DNA from: a virus
Virus record (IMG/VR): IMGVR_UViG_3300009161_000031
Coordinates: 37,004-101,003 of that record
Reading direction: 5' to 3' (one strand)
Length of the DNA: 64,000 bases
The notes beneath the pieces were generated by a model. The model was not told the origin of the DNA, made no database searches, and was given only the letters and a program-made list of their open reading frames with translations. The position numbers and the translations under genes were made by a program. Below, one piece after another: positions 35,291-44,559 of the stretch (positions are counted from its first letter, which is position 1; the number at the start of each line of letters is the position of its first letter).

Positions 35291-37117
35291 ATGTCAAATG
35301 AAATTACATTATCTATCCCATTCAGCAAAGTTGATATAGCTCGTCGCATTGTGACAGGTTATGCAACTGCTGATAATGTAGATCCTTCAGGGGATTTAAT
35401 TGAGTATGCCGCTTCTGCTGATGCATTCAAGAATTGGGTAGGAAATATCCGAGAAATGCATGCACCAAAGGCTGTCGGTAAAGCAATTAATTATCGCCCC
35501 GTCATGGTTCCCTACCAAGGTCGAGAGTATCGAGGATTTGAGGTTGATGCCTACATTTCCAAAGGTGCCCAAGATACTTGGGAAAAAATCCTTGACGGAA
35601 CCTTGAAGGGTTTTTCTGTCGGTGGACGTATTGTAAAATCGTCAGAAGACATGGATAAAATTAGTAATCGAACTATAAGACGAATCAATCAGTATGAGCT
35701 GAATGAACTTAGTCTTGTAGACAACATGGGCAATCCTGCCGCTGTTGTAACAATGGTTAAAAGGGCTCCTGATGGTTCCCTTACTTACGATCTTGCTAAG
35801 TATAAAGTTTTTTACTGTGACCGACATGGAGTTGCTAAAATTGATAATGCTAACTGCGATCATGGCGATGCTATGAGAGAAGTTGGAATTGTCGATGAAC
35901 TCGATATTGATGTTATAGTTAAGGTAGTCCAAATGGAAATTGATAAAGCCAGTGATGGTTTTAGTCCACCACAAGGTGCTCGTTCTGAAGCCCGTAAGGG
36001 TTTGGAGTGGCGCAAAGAATTTAATCGTGGTGGAACTGCTATAGGAGTAGCACGAGCTCGTGACTTATCTAACGGTAGGCAACTTCCTCTTGATACTATT
36101 AATAGAATGGTTAGTTACTTTGCAAGGCACGAAGTTGATAAAAAAGGTCAAGGTTGGTCGCCCGGTGAAGATGGTTTTCCATCTGCCGGGAGAATAGCTT
36201 GGGCTCTGTGGGGCGGAGACGCTGGCAGAACTTGGGCTAACTCTATTTCTAGCCGTATGAAAAAAGAAAATGAGAATGAGACAAATAAATCTTATGAGGA
36301 TTTAAATAAACATTCTATAGGAGGCAATATGGATTTGCATGAAAACGTATCAGATGATACAGTAGAGTCTGTGCAGGCATTATCCGATAACGCAAAGGTT
36401 GGTTTGATTACCAAGTTTATTACTTGGATCAACGGCGAAGCATCTAACGATGTTTCTAAATCAATTGATGCCGACGGGGTGTCCGCAGATAATTCTGTTT
36501 CATCAAATACTCAGGGAGCTTCTAACGTAAATATTTATGTTGGCCGTAACTCTGATATCGAAAAAGCAGATGATGTAACTCCTATCGTTAAAGCTGAGGC
36601 TGAAATTGCTATCGTTTCCGTAGAAATTGGAGAAGATGGTGAAGAAGAATCAGGTACAGAGGTTGCTTGTCCTGACTGTGGTTCCATGTGTGACGCTTCT
36701 GCGTCATTCTGTAGCGACTGTGGGGCATCAATGCCTGCACCTAGCGATAGTGTAACTAAGTCTGATGATTCAGATGAAATAATCACCGATGGTGAAAACA
36801 ATGGAGGTATCGAGATGGATATTGAAAAGCTCATGGAGGGCATTGGTTCCCTTCTAGATGAGAAAATCAGCAAGATGAAGGAAGAGGTAATTGAGTCAGT
36901 GGATGAGAAGCTGGCAGAAGTTACAAAGTCTGTTGATGACAAGGTTGAAGGCGTTGCCGACCGTATTGAAAAGGTCGAGGATGCTGGAGCTGTTAAGAAG
37001 TCAGTAGATGAAGAAGTTACAAGCGATGAGTCAATCATCGAGAAGAAGGCTGAGTCTTTCTGGGGCGGCATCTTCGTACCAGTGCAAATCGCAGAAGCTT
37101 TGGGCTACGAGTCCTAA
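35291..37117 (+). CDS. prohead protease with ZnR-like and scaffold-like regions
   Basis: A 608-residue multi-part head maturation protein. Residues 1-165 look like an XkdF/HK97-type prohead protease: MHAP supplies the catalytic His (about residue 57) and GFSVGGR the Ser (about 109). Residues 215-310 form a module with GLEWRKEFNRGGTAIGVARA, PSAGRIAWALWGGDAG, seen in other phage proteins of unknown role. Residues 455-480 form a four-Cys zinc ribbon (CPDCG..CSDCG). The last 120 residues are a charged coiled coil like a scaffold. Protease and scaffold are often fused; the zinc ribbon between is unusual. Followed at once by the major capsid gene. Confidence 0.85.
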   Translation: MSNEITLSIPFSKVDIARRIVTGYATADNVDPSGDLIEYAASADAFKNWVGNIREMHAPKAVGKAINYRPVMVPYQGREYRGFEVDAYISKGAQDTWEKILDGTLKGFSVGGRIVKSSEDMDKISNRTIRRINQYELNELSLVDNMGNPAAVVTMVKRAPDGSLTYDLAKYKVFYCDRHGVAKIDNANCDHGDAMREVGIVDELDIDVIVKVVQMEIDKASDGFSPPQGARSEARKGLEWRKEFNRGGTAIGVARARDLSNGRQLPLDTINRMVSYFARHEVDKKGQGWSPGEDGFPSAGRIAWALWGGDAGRTWANSISSRMKKENENETNKSYEDLNKHSIGGNMDLHENVSDDTVESVQALSDNAKVGLITKFITWINGEASNDVSKSIDADGVSADNSVSSNTQGASNVNIYVGRNSDIEKADDVTPIVKAEAEIAIVSVEIGEDGEEESGTEVACPDCGSMCDASASFCSDCGASMPAPSDSVTKSDDSDEIITDGENNGGIEMDIEKLMEGIGSLLDEKISKMKEEVIESVDEKLAEVTKSVDDKVEGVADRIEKVEDAGAVKKSVDEEVTSDESIIEKKAESFWGGIFVPVQIAEALGYES

Positions 37118-37133
37118 TAGGAGGTAATATAAA

Positions 37134-38171
37134 ATGAGTTCTAGAGAACTATTAGAGAAGGTTGTTTCTACTACGCAACTTGGTGCCGGTGGCGGAGGGC
37201 TTCTTAAGCCCCAGCAAGCCAATCGTTTCCTTGACTACTTGGTAGAGCAGTCAGTACTCCTTAACGATGTACGTGTTGTGCGAATGAACAACCCAACCGT
37301 AGAAATCGATAAGGTTAGTGTTGGTACACGCGTTATGCGTAAGGCCACCGAGTCGGTAGATGACGGGACGAACGTGGACCCCACGTTCTCCAAGATTTCG
37401 ATGACAACGGTCAAGCTTCGTCTTGACTGGGAGCTTTCAACTGAAGGCTTGGAAGACAACATTGAGGGCACAAGCCTTGAGGATCATGTCGCTTCGCTTA
37501 TGGCTCGCCAGACAGCAAACGACCTTGAGGACCTTGCAATTAATGGCAATACCGGCATTGTGCCCCCAGATCCACTGCTTAAGGCTCTTGACGGATACAT
37601 CGTTCGCGCTCGTGCGAATGCCACTGTTGTAGATGCGGCTGGTGCAAACCTTAACCGCTCACTCTTCGACAAGGCACTTCGTAACCTTCCGAACAAGTAC
37701 CTACAGCGCCGCAATGCACTGTCATGGTACACTTCGTCAAGTCTGCTTCAGGACTACCTTTGGTCACTATCAACTACTGGCACTGCTGGTATCATTGATG
37801 GTAACGGGGCTCCCTCGCCAGGAAGCACTCTCGGTGACATTATTGTCAATGCCGGTACGGGTGCAGGCTCTGGAGGCGGTAGCGCTGTAGTTCAGGGAAT
37901 CCGTCCGTTCGGCATTACTCTCAAGGAAGTTCCTTTGTTCCCCGAGACTGAGGCTGGATCATACTCTGGTGCCTCTGGCAACCATGGTGTGCTTGAGTTG
38001 ACATTCCCGGACAACAGGATTTGGGGTATTCAGCGTGATATCGTTGTTTATCGCGAGTTTAAGCCGAAGAAGGACACAATCGAGTACACACAGTTTATCC
38101 GTGTTGCTTCTCAGATTGAGAACGCCGAGGCTTACGTCCACGTAAAGAACATTAAGGTTCGTAGTTTCTAA
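37134..38171 (+). CDS. major capsid protein, HK97-like
   Basis: A 345-residue major capsid protein, next to its protease. AATAGGAGGTAATATAAA gives one of the strongest ribosome binding sites in the window, as expected for the most abundant protein. The Gly-rich start (TTQLGAGGGGLLKPQQ), E-loop region with repeated TRVMRKATESV, and the large domain ending in VYREFKPKKDTIEYTQFIRV are typical of a HK97 fold. Codon use is more GC-rich than in the neighbouring tail genes. A terminator follows directly. Confidence 0.92.
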   Translation: MSSRELLEKVVSTTQLGAGGGGLLKPQQANRFLDYLVEQSVLLNDVRVVRMNNPTVEIDKVSVGTRVMRKATESVDDGTNVDPTFSKISMTTVKLRLDWELSTEGLEDNIEGTSLEDHVASLMARQTANDLEDLAINGNTGIVPPDPLLKALDGYIVRARANATVVDAAGANLNRSLFDKALRNLPNKYLQRRNALSWYTSSSLLQDYLWSLSTTGTAGIIDGNGAPSPGSTLGDIIVNAGTGAGSGGGSAVVQGIRPFGITLKEVPLFPETEAGSYSGASGNHGVLELTFPDNRIWGIQRDIVVYREFKPKKDTIEYTQFIRVASQIENAEAYVHVKNIKVRSF

Positions 38172-38197
38172 TTAATAGTAACTATTAGCGTAATGGA

Positions 38198-38224
38198 GAG
38201 CGGCCCTTCGGGGCCGCTTTCTGC
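38198..38224 (+). terminator. terminator after the major capsid gene
   Basis: AGCGGCCC-TTCG-GGGCCGCTTT, a tight UUCG-type loop stem with TTTC following. Confidence 0.85.
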
Positions 38225-38230
38225 TATACT
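38225..38230 (+). promoter_or_regulatory. extended -10 of leaderless gene 38237-38428
   Basis: TGCTATACT, then GTTTAG and the ATG. The -10 lies directly after the capsid terminator stem. Confidence 0.6.
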
Positions 38231-38236
38231 GTTTAG

Positions 38237-38428
38237 ATGGAAAAAGTCTTGCTTTATATGGAGACTGGCGTTGGATATTTAACTGCTGATGGTGTGGATT
38301 TTTCACGCGATCATCCATATCAATTGGTTTACAAAGCAGAATCAGAAATTTTGCTGTCAACACAAAGATTTCGTAATGCATCTTCTGATGAATTGCGTTC
38401 TTATTATAATTATAAAGTTGCTACTTAG
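38237..38428 (+). CDS. 63-residue hypothetical protein, leaderless
   Basis: A 63-residue protein (MEKVLLYMETGVGYLTADGV...), soluble, strand-rich at the N terminus and helical at the end. Exactly six bases separate TATACT from the ATG. It sits between capsid and the next structural gene and has its own promoter right after the capsid terminator. Function unknown. Confidence 0.6.
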   Translation: MEKVLLYMETGVGYLTADGVDFSRDHPYQLVYKAESEILLSTQRFRNASSDELRSYYNYKVAT

Positions 38429-38485
38429 TCTAGTTTGTGAGAAACTAGGTATAGGGTAATCACCTGTCATCCTTAGGAGGAATAA

Positions 38486-39193
38486 ATGTCTGTTTTTGGA
38501 CTTAAAAAGTCAGAGCAAAATAGTCCGCATTCACTTGCAGCTGCTGGAAATCTTGGTATTCAAGTAATTCGCGCTAGCGAGGGTTCGCCGGATTTAAACG
38601 AGTTAATTAATGAATATGCTATGCCGCATTCAAGGCTTAGCCGTGAGGTACGCAACTATCGTACTATGAACTGGGAAAATATCTATCGTGGATATAAGAA
38701 AGCTAAGATGGCTTATGACAACAACATTCCCACATTTTTTGGGATGCTTTGGGGAACTGTCGTCAGAGATGGTGAGACTGTAGACCTTGGTATTATTTCT
38801 ATGCGTGTTGTTACTGACGCTGGTGTAGCGGCTATTGCTACTGGACTTAACGGAAACGCTAGCGCTGGAAACTTTAACTTCCACGGTCTTGGCATTGGAA
38901 CTGGCGCAGAGTCTGCTGCCAATACTGCTCTTGGCTCTGAGCTTACTACTGCTTATGCAGTAGATAGCACTCGTCCTGCGGGAACTAAGTCTAACCCTTC
39001 GGCCAATGTGTTTCGTACTGTTGCTACTAATACTTTAGATGGAAGCGCTGCTGTTACTGAGCATGGTATCTTTACTCAAGCGGCTATTGCTGGCGGGACT
39101 CTTTTAGACCGTTCAGTATTCTCTGCCATTAACTTAAGCAGTGGAGATTCACTTGAGACTACCTACGATTTAACGCTTAACTCTGGAGGCTAA
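38486..39193 (+). CDS. minor structural protein
   Basis: A 235-residue virion-like protein. The first 100 residues are helical; from residue 130 a beta-rich domain appears (NFHGLGIGTGAES..., then DGSAAVTEHGIFTQAA and LLDRSVFSAINLSSGDSL), a pattern I associate with phage tail or head-decoration proteins. AGGAGGAAT precedes the ATG. Located after the capsid gene, so probably head-associated. Confidence 0.7.
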   Translation: MSVFGLKKSEQNSPHSLAAAGNLGIQVIRASEGSPDLNELINEYAMPHSRLSREVRNYRTMNWENIYRGYKKAKMAYDNNIPTFFGMLWGTVVRDGETVDLGIISMRVVTDAGVAAIATGLNGNASAGNFNFHGLGIGTGAESAANTALGSELTTAYAVDSTRPAGTKSNPSANVFRTVATNTLDGSAAVTEHGIFTQAAIAGGTLLDRSVFSAINLSSGDSLETTYDLTLNSGG

Positions 39194-39194
39194 T

Positions 39195-39644
39195 ATGGCA
39201 AATGGTATTTATACTGCCAGTCTTTCTGGCATTTCAACAGGTACTGCATTAAAAACATTAATGGAGCTTGGAACTACTTCAACTATGAGAGCTACTATCT
39301 TAAGTTGGTGGGTAGAATTTGATGGTACTTCTGGTTCTGGAGCACCTATTAAGGTTGAATTAATTCGCGGTACTGGTGGAATTACTGGAACATCTATAAC
39401 AGCAGAAAAGTATACTGATAAGTATGATGCTGCGGTTACTGTTGCTAAGCATACATCTACCAACGAGGGCACTATTGGTGTGACTAATGCTCTAGAGTCT
39501 CACTATGTTCACCCTCAGTCTGGCATCTTAGTTCAGTATCCACTTGATCGTGAAATTCAAATTCCTGTGAGTGCTTTCTTGCGCTTGCGTGTAACCGCTG
39601 CAGCTTCGGTCAATGCTTCTGTTGGTATTGTCTGGCAGGAGTAG
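39195..39644 (+). CDS. minor structural protein, beta-sandwich-like
   Basis: A 149-residue beta-rich protein (MANGIYTASLSGISTGTALK...), Thr/Ser/Gly-rich, one base after the previous stop. Composition fits a virion surface protein such as a decoration protein. No catalytic motif. The exact role is inferred from position. Confidence 0.65.
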   Translation: MANGIYTASLSGISTGTALKTLMELGTTSTMRATILSWWVEFDGTSGSGAPIKVELIRGTGGITGTSITAEKYTDKYDAAVTVAKHTSTNEGTIGVTNALESHYVHPQSGILVQYPLDREIQIPVSAFLRLRVTAAASVNASVGIVWQE

Positions 39645-39646
39645 TC

Positions 39647-40309
39647 ATGTCTTTATACTATTTTTGTGTAAGATATTTAGGCTCAGGTACTACTGAAGAC
39701 CCATTTAGAGCAGATATGCTCTATAATCAGAATCTGGATGCAATGGCGTTGTATCTTGCAAGTAATTTTGCTTGCAATAATTTTGCAGGTGCGCCTAATT
39801 ATTCTCCTATTGATTTAAATCAATTTAAGCAATTTACTCTTGTTAGTTACAATAAACATGTTGCAATTTGCAGTTTTGAAATGAATGACATATATGCTTA
39901 TACCATATTGTTATCGTACAATAACTGGCCTTTTATAAATCTTTCATGGGAACGTAGTTACAATGCGTTATTAGAACATCTTGCTCAAACTAAAACATTC
40001 TATATAGATTTTCTTCATGGCGTTGATGATACTTTTGATGAAAATAATATTCAAGATTATATTAATTCTTTATATTTTGTTGATACTATTCATCTATCTA
40101 TTATTTCATGGATGAACGATATTATGAATGGAGGTAACGCTGAACTCCCAGATATGTTGATTGATGGAAAATTCTTTAATATGAGCAACTTTGAGACTTT
40201 CTTTCATCAACTAGAGCTGGCTAGTCACGAGTCAGATTTAATCAAAGCATTAAAAGCTTTTGAAGTATTTAATATAAATACAGCATTGGATTGCACCCTT
40301 GTCCAATAA
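39647..40309 (+). CDS. hypothetical protein
   Basis: A 220-residue protein rich in Asn, Tyr, Phe and Asp, with low GC codons compared with the capsid gene. It begins MSLYYFCVRYLGSGTTEDPF, where the GTTEDPF stretch resembles the N termini of structural proteins that carry ..GSGT..DPYRP... No other domain recognised. Located inside the structural operon, so probably a virion or assembly protein. Confidence 0.6.
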   Translation: MSLYYFCVRYLGSGTTEDPFRADMLYNQNLDAMALYLASNFACNNFAGAPNYSPIDLNQFKQFTLVSYNKHVAICSFEMNDIYAYTILLSYNNWPFINLSWERSYNALLEHLAQTKTFYIDFLHGVDDTFDENNIQDYINSLYFVDTIHLSIISWMNDIMNGGNAELPDMLIDGKFFNMSNFETFFHQLELASHESDLIKALKAFEVFNINTALDCTLVQ

Positions 40310-41783
40310 AACTTCTCTAGATAAAGACTTTAATATTGCTACTGCCGCTACTGCTGACTCATGGCCAAGTGCTACTGGAGTTCCTGCTGCATCTGTCTAT
40401 ACTTTTGGGTCTATAAATAAATTAACTGAGACTGCTTCACCTCTAGTTGTTGATACAGATATAGTTAAATCTTCTATGGCAGGTCTTGTTTATCTAAAAC
40501 AATCAACACCGGCATATAGGGCTACAAATGTTTTAACTACTATGCCAACTATTGCTCAAAACGTCTCTACGTTTACTGTGCCAGTGTCAGTTGCGCCTAC
40601 AGCATATAGAACAACTCTTTTATTTATTACGCAACTAGCTTCAAGCGCAGGCAATGCTGCTTTACCTACTAGCGTAACTGGGGCTGGAATGACTTGGTCA
40701 AATGTTACTACTGCAATTGTAGGAACTCGTAGGGTTTCTTTATATGCTGCAGTATCTAGCTCTCCAAGTACTGCAAGTATTGTAATAACTACTGCCGCTA
40801 GCCAAACCGTAATATCTGCTTTATGTTATTCCATAGATGGAACTAATTTTACGTCTATCTCTGCCACCACAAGCGGAGCGGCTGCTGCCAGTACAGGTTC
40901 TGTGTTGGCTTATACCTTACCCTTTAGCGCTGCTGTAGACTCATCTATTGGTGGCATCAATATTGGTTTTTTGTATAGATTTTCTGCGTTTGCATCACCT
41001 ACTATTACAAACGCAGTTACATCTCATTGGTATAACTCTACAACTCCGGGGTTTGCTGTTGGGGACGCTACCTCGGGAGCCAGCAGTGTTGGATTTACTG
41101 TAACAGCAGGTAATGCTTCTGGTGGTTTGTATGCCGTATGTCATCTAGAATCAGTAGCAACTCAGAAAGTCAATATTCCTATACAGTCTAATGGAGTTGA
41201 TGTATCTCCGATTGGAACTTCTCAATATCTACTTGTTCCTCCATACAAAGCTACTACGACTACAGATACATCTGGCTCAACATATTTTTATTTTTTTGGC
41301 TCCAAAGACGGAAACGGTAAGTTATTAAATTATTATTATCTGGTTTTTGGTTCTCACTACAATGGCAAGACCAGTGGTACCCCGAATGTTTCTACTCCTG
41401 GAGGCTCTCTTGTCAAAGTTGAGGCTGGCGTGTCTACCACTATTGCTACTGTTGGTGCTACCTCTCAGTTGGATAGAAACTACGAAGATTTTTGGAACGC
41501 TAAAGTTATAACCTCTCCAGCAGATAGTGGTCTATTTACTGTCAAGTTTATAGTTGATATTCCTGCATCTAATACTGGAGCTCCAGCTGACCAGTTTTCA
41601 TATACTTCAACTCCATTGACTAAATATGGTGACTCTAGCGGTTTTATAATGGACTCTTTGCGTAACTATCCTACCTCTATCCCTATTGCATTTAATGATA
41701 TAAAAGGTATGTCAATAAATGATATATCTGTTTCTAATTTAAAACCAGCAATGCAGGGAATTAGCAGATCGGCTAACTGGTAA
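40299..41783 (+). CDS. putative virion protein, beta-rich
   Basis: A 494-residue Thr/Ser/Ala-rich protein with strong strand pattern, in the style of phage appendage or Ig-like surface proteins. It starts with TTG at 40299, overlapping the upstream stop by eleven bases; no better start is near. Residues 100-290 look like one large beta domain. It is followed at once by a repeat-rich protein. Possibly a head-fibre or tail-side protein. Confidence 0.65.
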   Translation: MSNKTSLDKDFNIATAATADSWPSATGVPAASVYTFGSINKLTETASPLVVDTDIVKSSMAGLVYLKQSTPAYRATNVLTTMPTIAQNVSTFTVPVSVAPTAYRTTLLFITQLASSAGNAALPTSVTGAGMTWSNVTTAIVGTRRVSLYAAVSSSPSTASIVITTAASQTVISALCYSIDGTNFTSISATTSGAAAASTGSVLAYTLPFSAAVDSSIGGINIGFLYRFSAFASPTITNAVTSHWYNSTTPGFAVGDATSGASSVGFTVTAGNASGGLYAVCHLESVATQKVNIPIQSNGVDVSPIGTSQYLLVPPYKATTTTDTSGSTYFYFFGSKDGNGKLLNYYYLVFGSHYNGKTSGTPNVSTPGGSLVKVEAGVSTTIATVGATSQLDRNYEDFWNAKVITSPADSGLFTVKFIVDIPASNTGAPADQFSYTSTPLTKYGDSSGFIMDSLRNYPTSIPIAFNDIKGMSINDISVSNLKPAMQGISRSANW

Positions 41784-42976
41784 TGGCTAGGTCACGTAGA
41801 AGCACAAAAACTGTATTTAGATTAAACTCTAATCCGCATGTTTCTATAATTACAGTTTCACTATCTGGGTCTATATCCTCTGCAGGATCTTATATTAATG
41901 TTAAAACTATTAAAAAAATAATTGCAGCATATATAACATCTAATGCAGTTGTTAATAAATATATGCGTACAAAAATATATGCATATATAACTTCAAGTGC
42001 TATATTAAATAAAAAAATATCGTTTAGGCGTAATCTTGCTGGTAGCATATCTGCGTCTGGGATTGTTCGTAAATATATAAAGAAAAACATATTAGGCGCT
42101 ATTTCTTCATCGTCTAATCTGGTTAGAAAAATTTCAAAACAATTTCAATCTGCCGTATCTTCTTCGGGGAGCGAAATTGCAAGAATGTCCCGCAGGCTCA
42201 TATCTTCCATATCCCCTTCAGCGGCAATTCGCAAAAAGTCATCTAAAAATATCGCTGCCTCTATTACGTCATCTGCTGCTCTTAAGAAAGCCCCTCGTAG
42301 GGTTTTTGCTGGGAGCATATCCCCAGGATCTAGTCTTCACTTACTTAGTAGATTTGTCGCCGTGTTCATATCTCATATATCTTCTAGTGGATTGGTTTCC
42401 TCCCGGGTTACTGCGCATAGGTTAATTGCTGGAACCGTTAATTCATCTGGTACGACATTCAAGCGATTTGGAAGAAGCGTTGCTGGCGTAATATCTTCCT
42501 CGGCGCTTCTTCGCAAGACTCCGAGGAGAAGATTTATTGCTTTCCTCACATCGGGCGGTTCTGTGGTTGCAAGAAAATCAATAGTTCGAAACTTCATAGC
42601 GTCAGTATCTTCATCTGGCTTGATTCGCAAAAAAGCCTCTGCTCGTTTGGCGGGTATTGAGTCTCTAAATGGGGCTATTCGCAAGGCATCGACTAAGCGC
42701 CTACAAGGCGCTGTAACGGCCCTGGGTGCCCTTATTAAGCTCTTTTATAGTCAACCGGAACCGGTACAGGGTATTATAGAAATATTAAGCAGAGTGCCGG
42801 TTACAATGAGCATTGAGGACTCAGACACAGTTGACATAGATACTATTGATGATATTAATATAACTATGGAAATTAAGTCTATTACCAGCCCTGAAATAAC
42901 GCAGTTAGACGATTACAATATTACTATTGAGATTAATGCCTTAGTGACAGGAGATATAATTTTTTCTGGCCTTTAA
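41783..42976 (+). CDS. repeat protein with GSISSSG..RK units
   Basis: A 397-residue basic protein built of about a dozen degenerate repeats of roughly 23-25 residues over positions 15-320. The consensus is a short hydrophobic strand, SSG or SPSG, a further hydrophobic residue, RK, and a basic patch (AGSISASGIVRK, GAISSSSNLVRK, AGVISSSALLRK). The C-terminal 75 residues differ and are acidic with a DIDTIDDINITMEI pattern. Such repeats suggest an extended beta-solenoid or fibre. It overlaps the upstream gene by one base. Probably a virion protein; role unknown. Confidence 0.7.
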   Translation: MARSRRSTKTVFRLNSNPHVSIITVSLSGSISSAGSYINVKTIKKIIAAYITSNAVVNKYMRTKIYAYITSSAILNKKISFRRNLAGSISASGIVRKYIKKNILGAISSSSNLVRKISKQFQSAVSSSGSEIARMSRRLISSISPSAAIRKKSSKNIAASITSSAALKKAPRRVFAGSISPGSSLHLLSRFVAVFISHISSSGLVSSRVTAHRLIAGTVNSSGTTFKRFGRSVAGVISSSALLRKTPRRRFIAFLTSGGSVVARKSIVRNFIASVSSSGLIRKKASARLAGIESLNGAIRKASTKRLQGAVTALGALIKLFYSQPEPVQGIIEILSRVPVTMSIEDSDTVDIDTIDDINITMEIKSITSPEITQLDDYNITIEINALVTGDIIFSGL

Positions 42977-42989
42977 AGGTTATGAAGGG

Positions 42990-42995
42990 TATAAT
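42990..42995 (+). promoter_or_regulatory. -10 box of leaderless gene 43002-43298
   Basis: TATAAT, then ACATAT and the ATG. Confidence 0.6.
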
Positions 42996-43001
42996 ACATA
43001 T

Positions 43002-43298
43002 ATGACAACAACAACAACAGTTTATACCGGAGATACAATTAGAGTAAAAGGGACATTTAGAAATCAAGCTAATACCTTGATTGACGCAGACTCTAATGCT
43101 GTAACATTTACCATCTACAATGCTGACTCTTTAAGGCTTGTGAGTACGGGGGCTGCAACCCGACAATCTGCTGGCGTATATTATTATGACTATACTGTCC
43201 CAGTTTCGGAGATGAAATATATTGTAGAACTGAAAGGAAACTTCAGCGCATTGCCGCAACTATCACGCGCAACGCTTAAAGCGAAGTTCAGGGTCTAA
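43002..43298 (+). CDS. Ig-like small structural protein
   Basis: A 98-residue beta-sandwich-like protein (VYTGDTIRVKGTFRNQ..., then GVYYYDYTVP), resembling a bacterial Ig-like or carbohydrate-binding module. It probably is leaderless with its own -10. The adjacent gene begins with a similar domain, so the two may be duplicates or stack in the virion. Confidence 0.7.
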   Translation: MTTTTTVYTGDTIRVKGTFRNQANTLIDADSNAVTFTIYNADSLRLVSTGAATRQSAGVYYYDYTVPVSEMKYIVELKGNFSALPQLSRATLKAKFRV

Positions 43299-43299
43299 A

Positions 43300-44187
43300 A
43301 TGGCAGTTCAGTCCTATACTAAGCAGGGCCTATCATATGTCGCTAGCCTTAGTCTGGCATCTGATGCCGACATAGTTTCAGGGGTTTATCAAGTTTTTGT
43401 ATCACTAGTTCATGACTGGACTGACGTTGTAGTAAATAACGTCGTTGCTACGAGGTCGTCAGCTGGAGAATATGTCTATCAGTTTTCAGCAGACAATATG
43501 GCCAGCTTTGGCAACCACAAAATTGTTTGGAGGTATATTAAAACATCTGTAACATATACTTCTACTTCATACATTAATGTATATGCGCAGTATGTGAGCA
43601 GTGGAGAGTTCTTTGATATCTATCCAGAGCTTGAGGCTGCCGCTGGCGATAAGTTTGACAGTACAGAGCGTAGAGTGCGTTCTGTAATAGATACTGTCTG
43701 TGGTCAAAACTTTCAATCTATAAAGAATAAAACTTTATCTTTTGAGGGTGAAGATCGAGAAACAATATATTTTGGGATTAGATGCACATCGCTCATAGAA
43801 GCAACTCAAAAGCCAGACGTTGATATTACTGGCGACTGTGAAATTACGGTGGAGTCTAAAGCCTATGTGCGCAGGATAGAGCAGTTAATTCCTATTGCTA
43901 CATCTGAAAAGATGTATCTACAGCCTCGTTTTAGCGAAAATGAATTTTATTTATTTCGAGGTAATTGGGGCTGGGATTATGTGCCTACAAACATAACTGA
44001 TGCTGCGACTCTTCTTATTTATGATTATCTAAATGACGATAATGCCTATGCTAAGCATGGTATTTCTCAAATGAAGATGGACCAATATTCTTTAACATTT
44101 GGAGCATCTGCTATGGCTGGAACGGGAAATATTGAGGTAGATGTATTGTTGATGGATTATACCCTCTATACAATGGGTATGATATGA
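43300..44187 (+). CDS. head-tail connector (adaptor) with N-terminal Ig-like domain
   Basis: A 295-residue protein. The first about 105 residues form an Ig-like domain (GVYQVFVSLVHDW... SAGEYVYQFSADN), followed by a helical region (DIYPELEAAAGDKFDS.ERRVRSVIDTVCGQNF) like the head-tail connector of the HK97 gp6 / SPP1 gp15 type, then a beta part. Position, just before two further connector genes, supports the adaptor role. The Ig-like fusion is an extra. Confidence 0.7.
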   Translation: MAVQSYTKQGLSYVASLSLASDADIVSGVYQVFVSLVHDWTDVVVNNVVATRSSAGEYVYQFSADNMASFGNHKIVWRYIKTSVTYTSTSYINVYAQYVSSGEFFDIYPELEAAAGDKFDSTERRVRSVIDTVCGQNFQSIKNKTLSFEGEDRETIYFGIRCTSLIEATQKPDVDITGDCEITVESKAYVRRIEQLIPIATSEKMYLQPRFSENEFYLFRGNWGWDYVPTNITDAATLLIYDYLNDDNAYAKHGISQMKMDQYSLTFGASAMAGTGNIEVDVLLMDYTLYTMGMI

Positions 44188-44558
44188 GTAATCCATATCT
44201 GCGATTAATTAATCGTGCAGACATTTACAGCAAAGCAACCGCAGTATCTGCTGCTGGTCAGAAGGTAGCAACTTGGGCTATTTCTTCTTCAGCAGTTTCT
44301 TGTGCGTATATTCCCAAATTTAGCAAACAAGTTAATATTGCAATTAATGCAAATTATGCATATGATCAAGTCATTCATTTCTTTTTTGGACCAGACGCAG
44401 CCATAGATTTTACTAAAAGAATATACAATGTAACAGACGCTACTGGCCAAGTTATTGAGGCGGGTCCTGTAGAAATCACAGCAGTATTGTCTATTCCCGG
44501 ATATAGCGGAAAACTTCATCACTATGAAGTTTCGGGATATAAAGTGATGGATCAATAA
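44184..44558 (+). CDS. head closure protein (putative)
   Basis: A 124-residue beta-rich protein that overlaps the adaptor by four bases. Size, position and strand pattern fit the stopper / head-tail joining protein that closes the capsid after packaging. No strongly diagnostic motif. Confidence 0.6.
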   Translation: MSNPYLRLINRADIYSKATAVSAAGQKVATWAISSSAVSCAYIPKFSKQVNIAINANYAYDQVIHFFFGPDAAIDFTKRIYNVTDATGQVIEAGPVEITAVLSIPGYSGKLHHYEVSGYKVMDQ

Positions 44559-44559
44559 T

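Noticed and set aside
36535-37071. 178-residue antisense frame in the protease gene
   Set aside because: Ser-rich shadow of the acidic coiled-coil coding sequence; no ribosome binding site.
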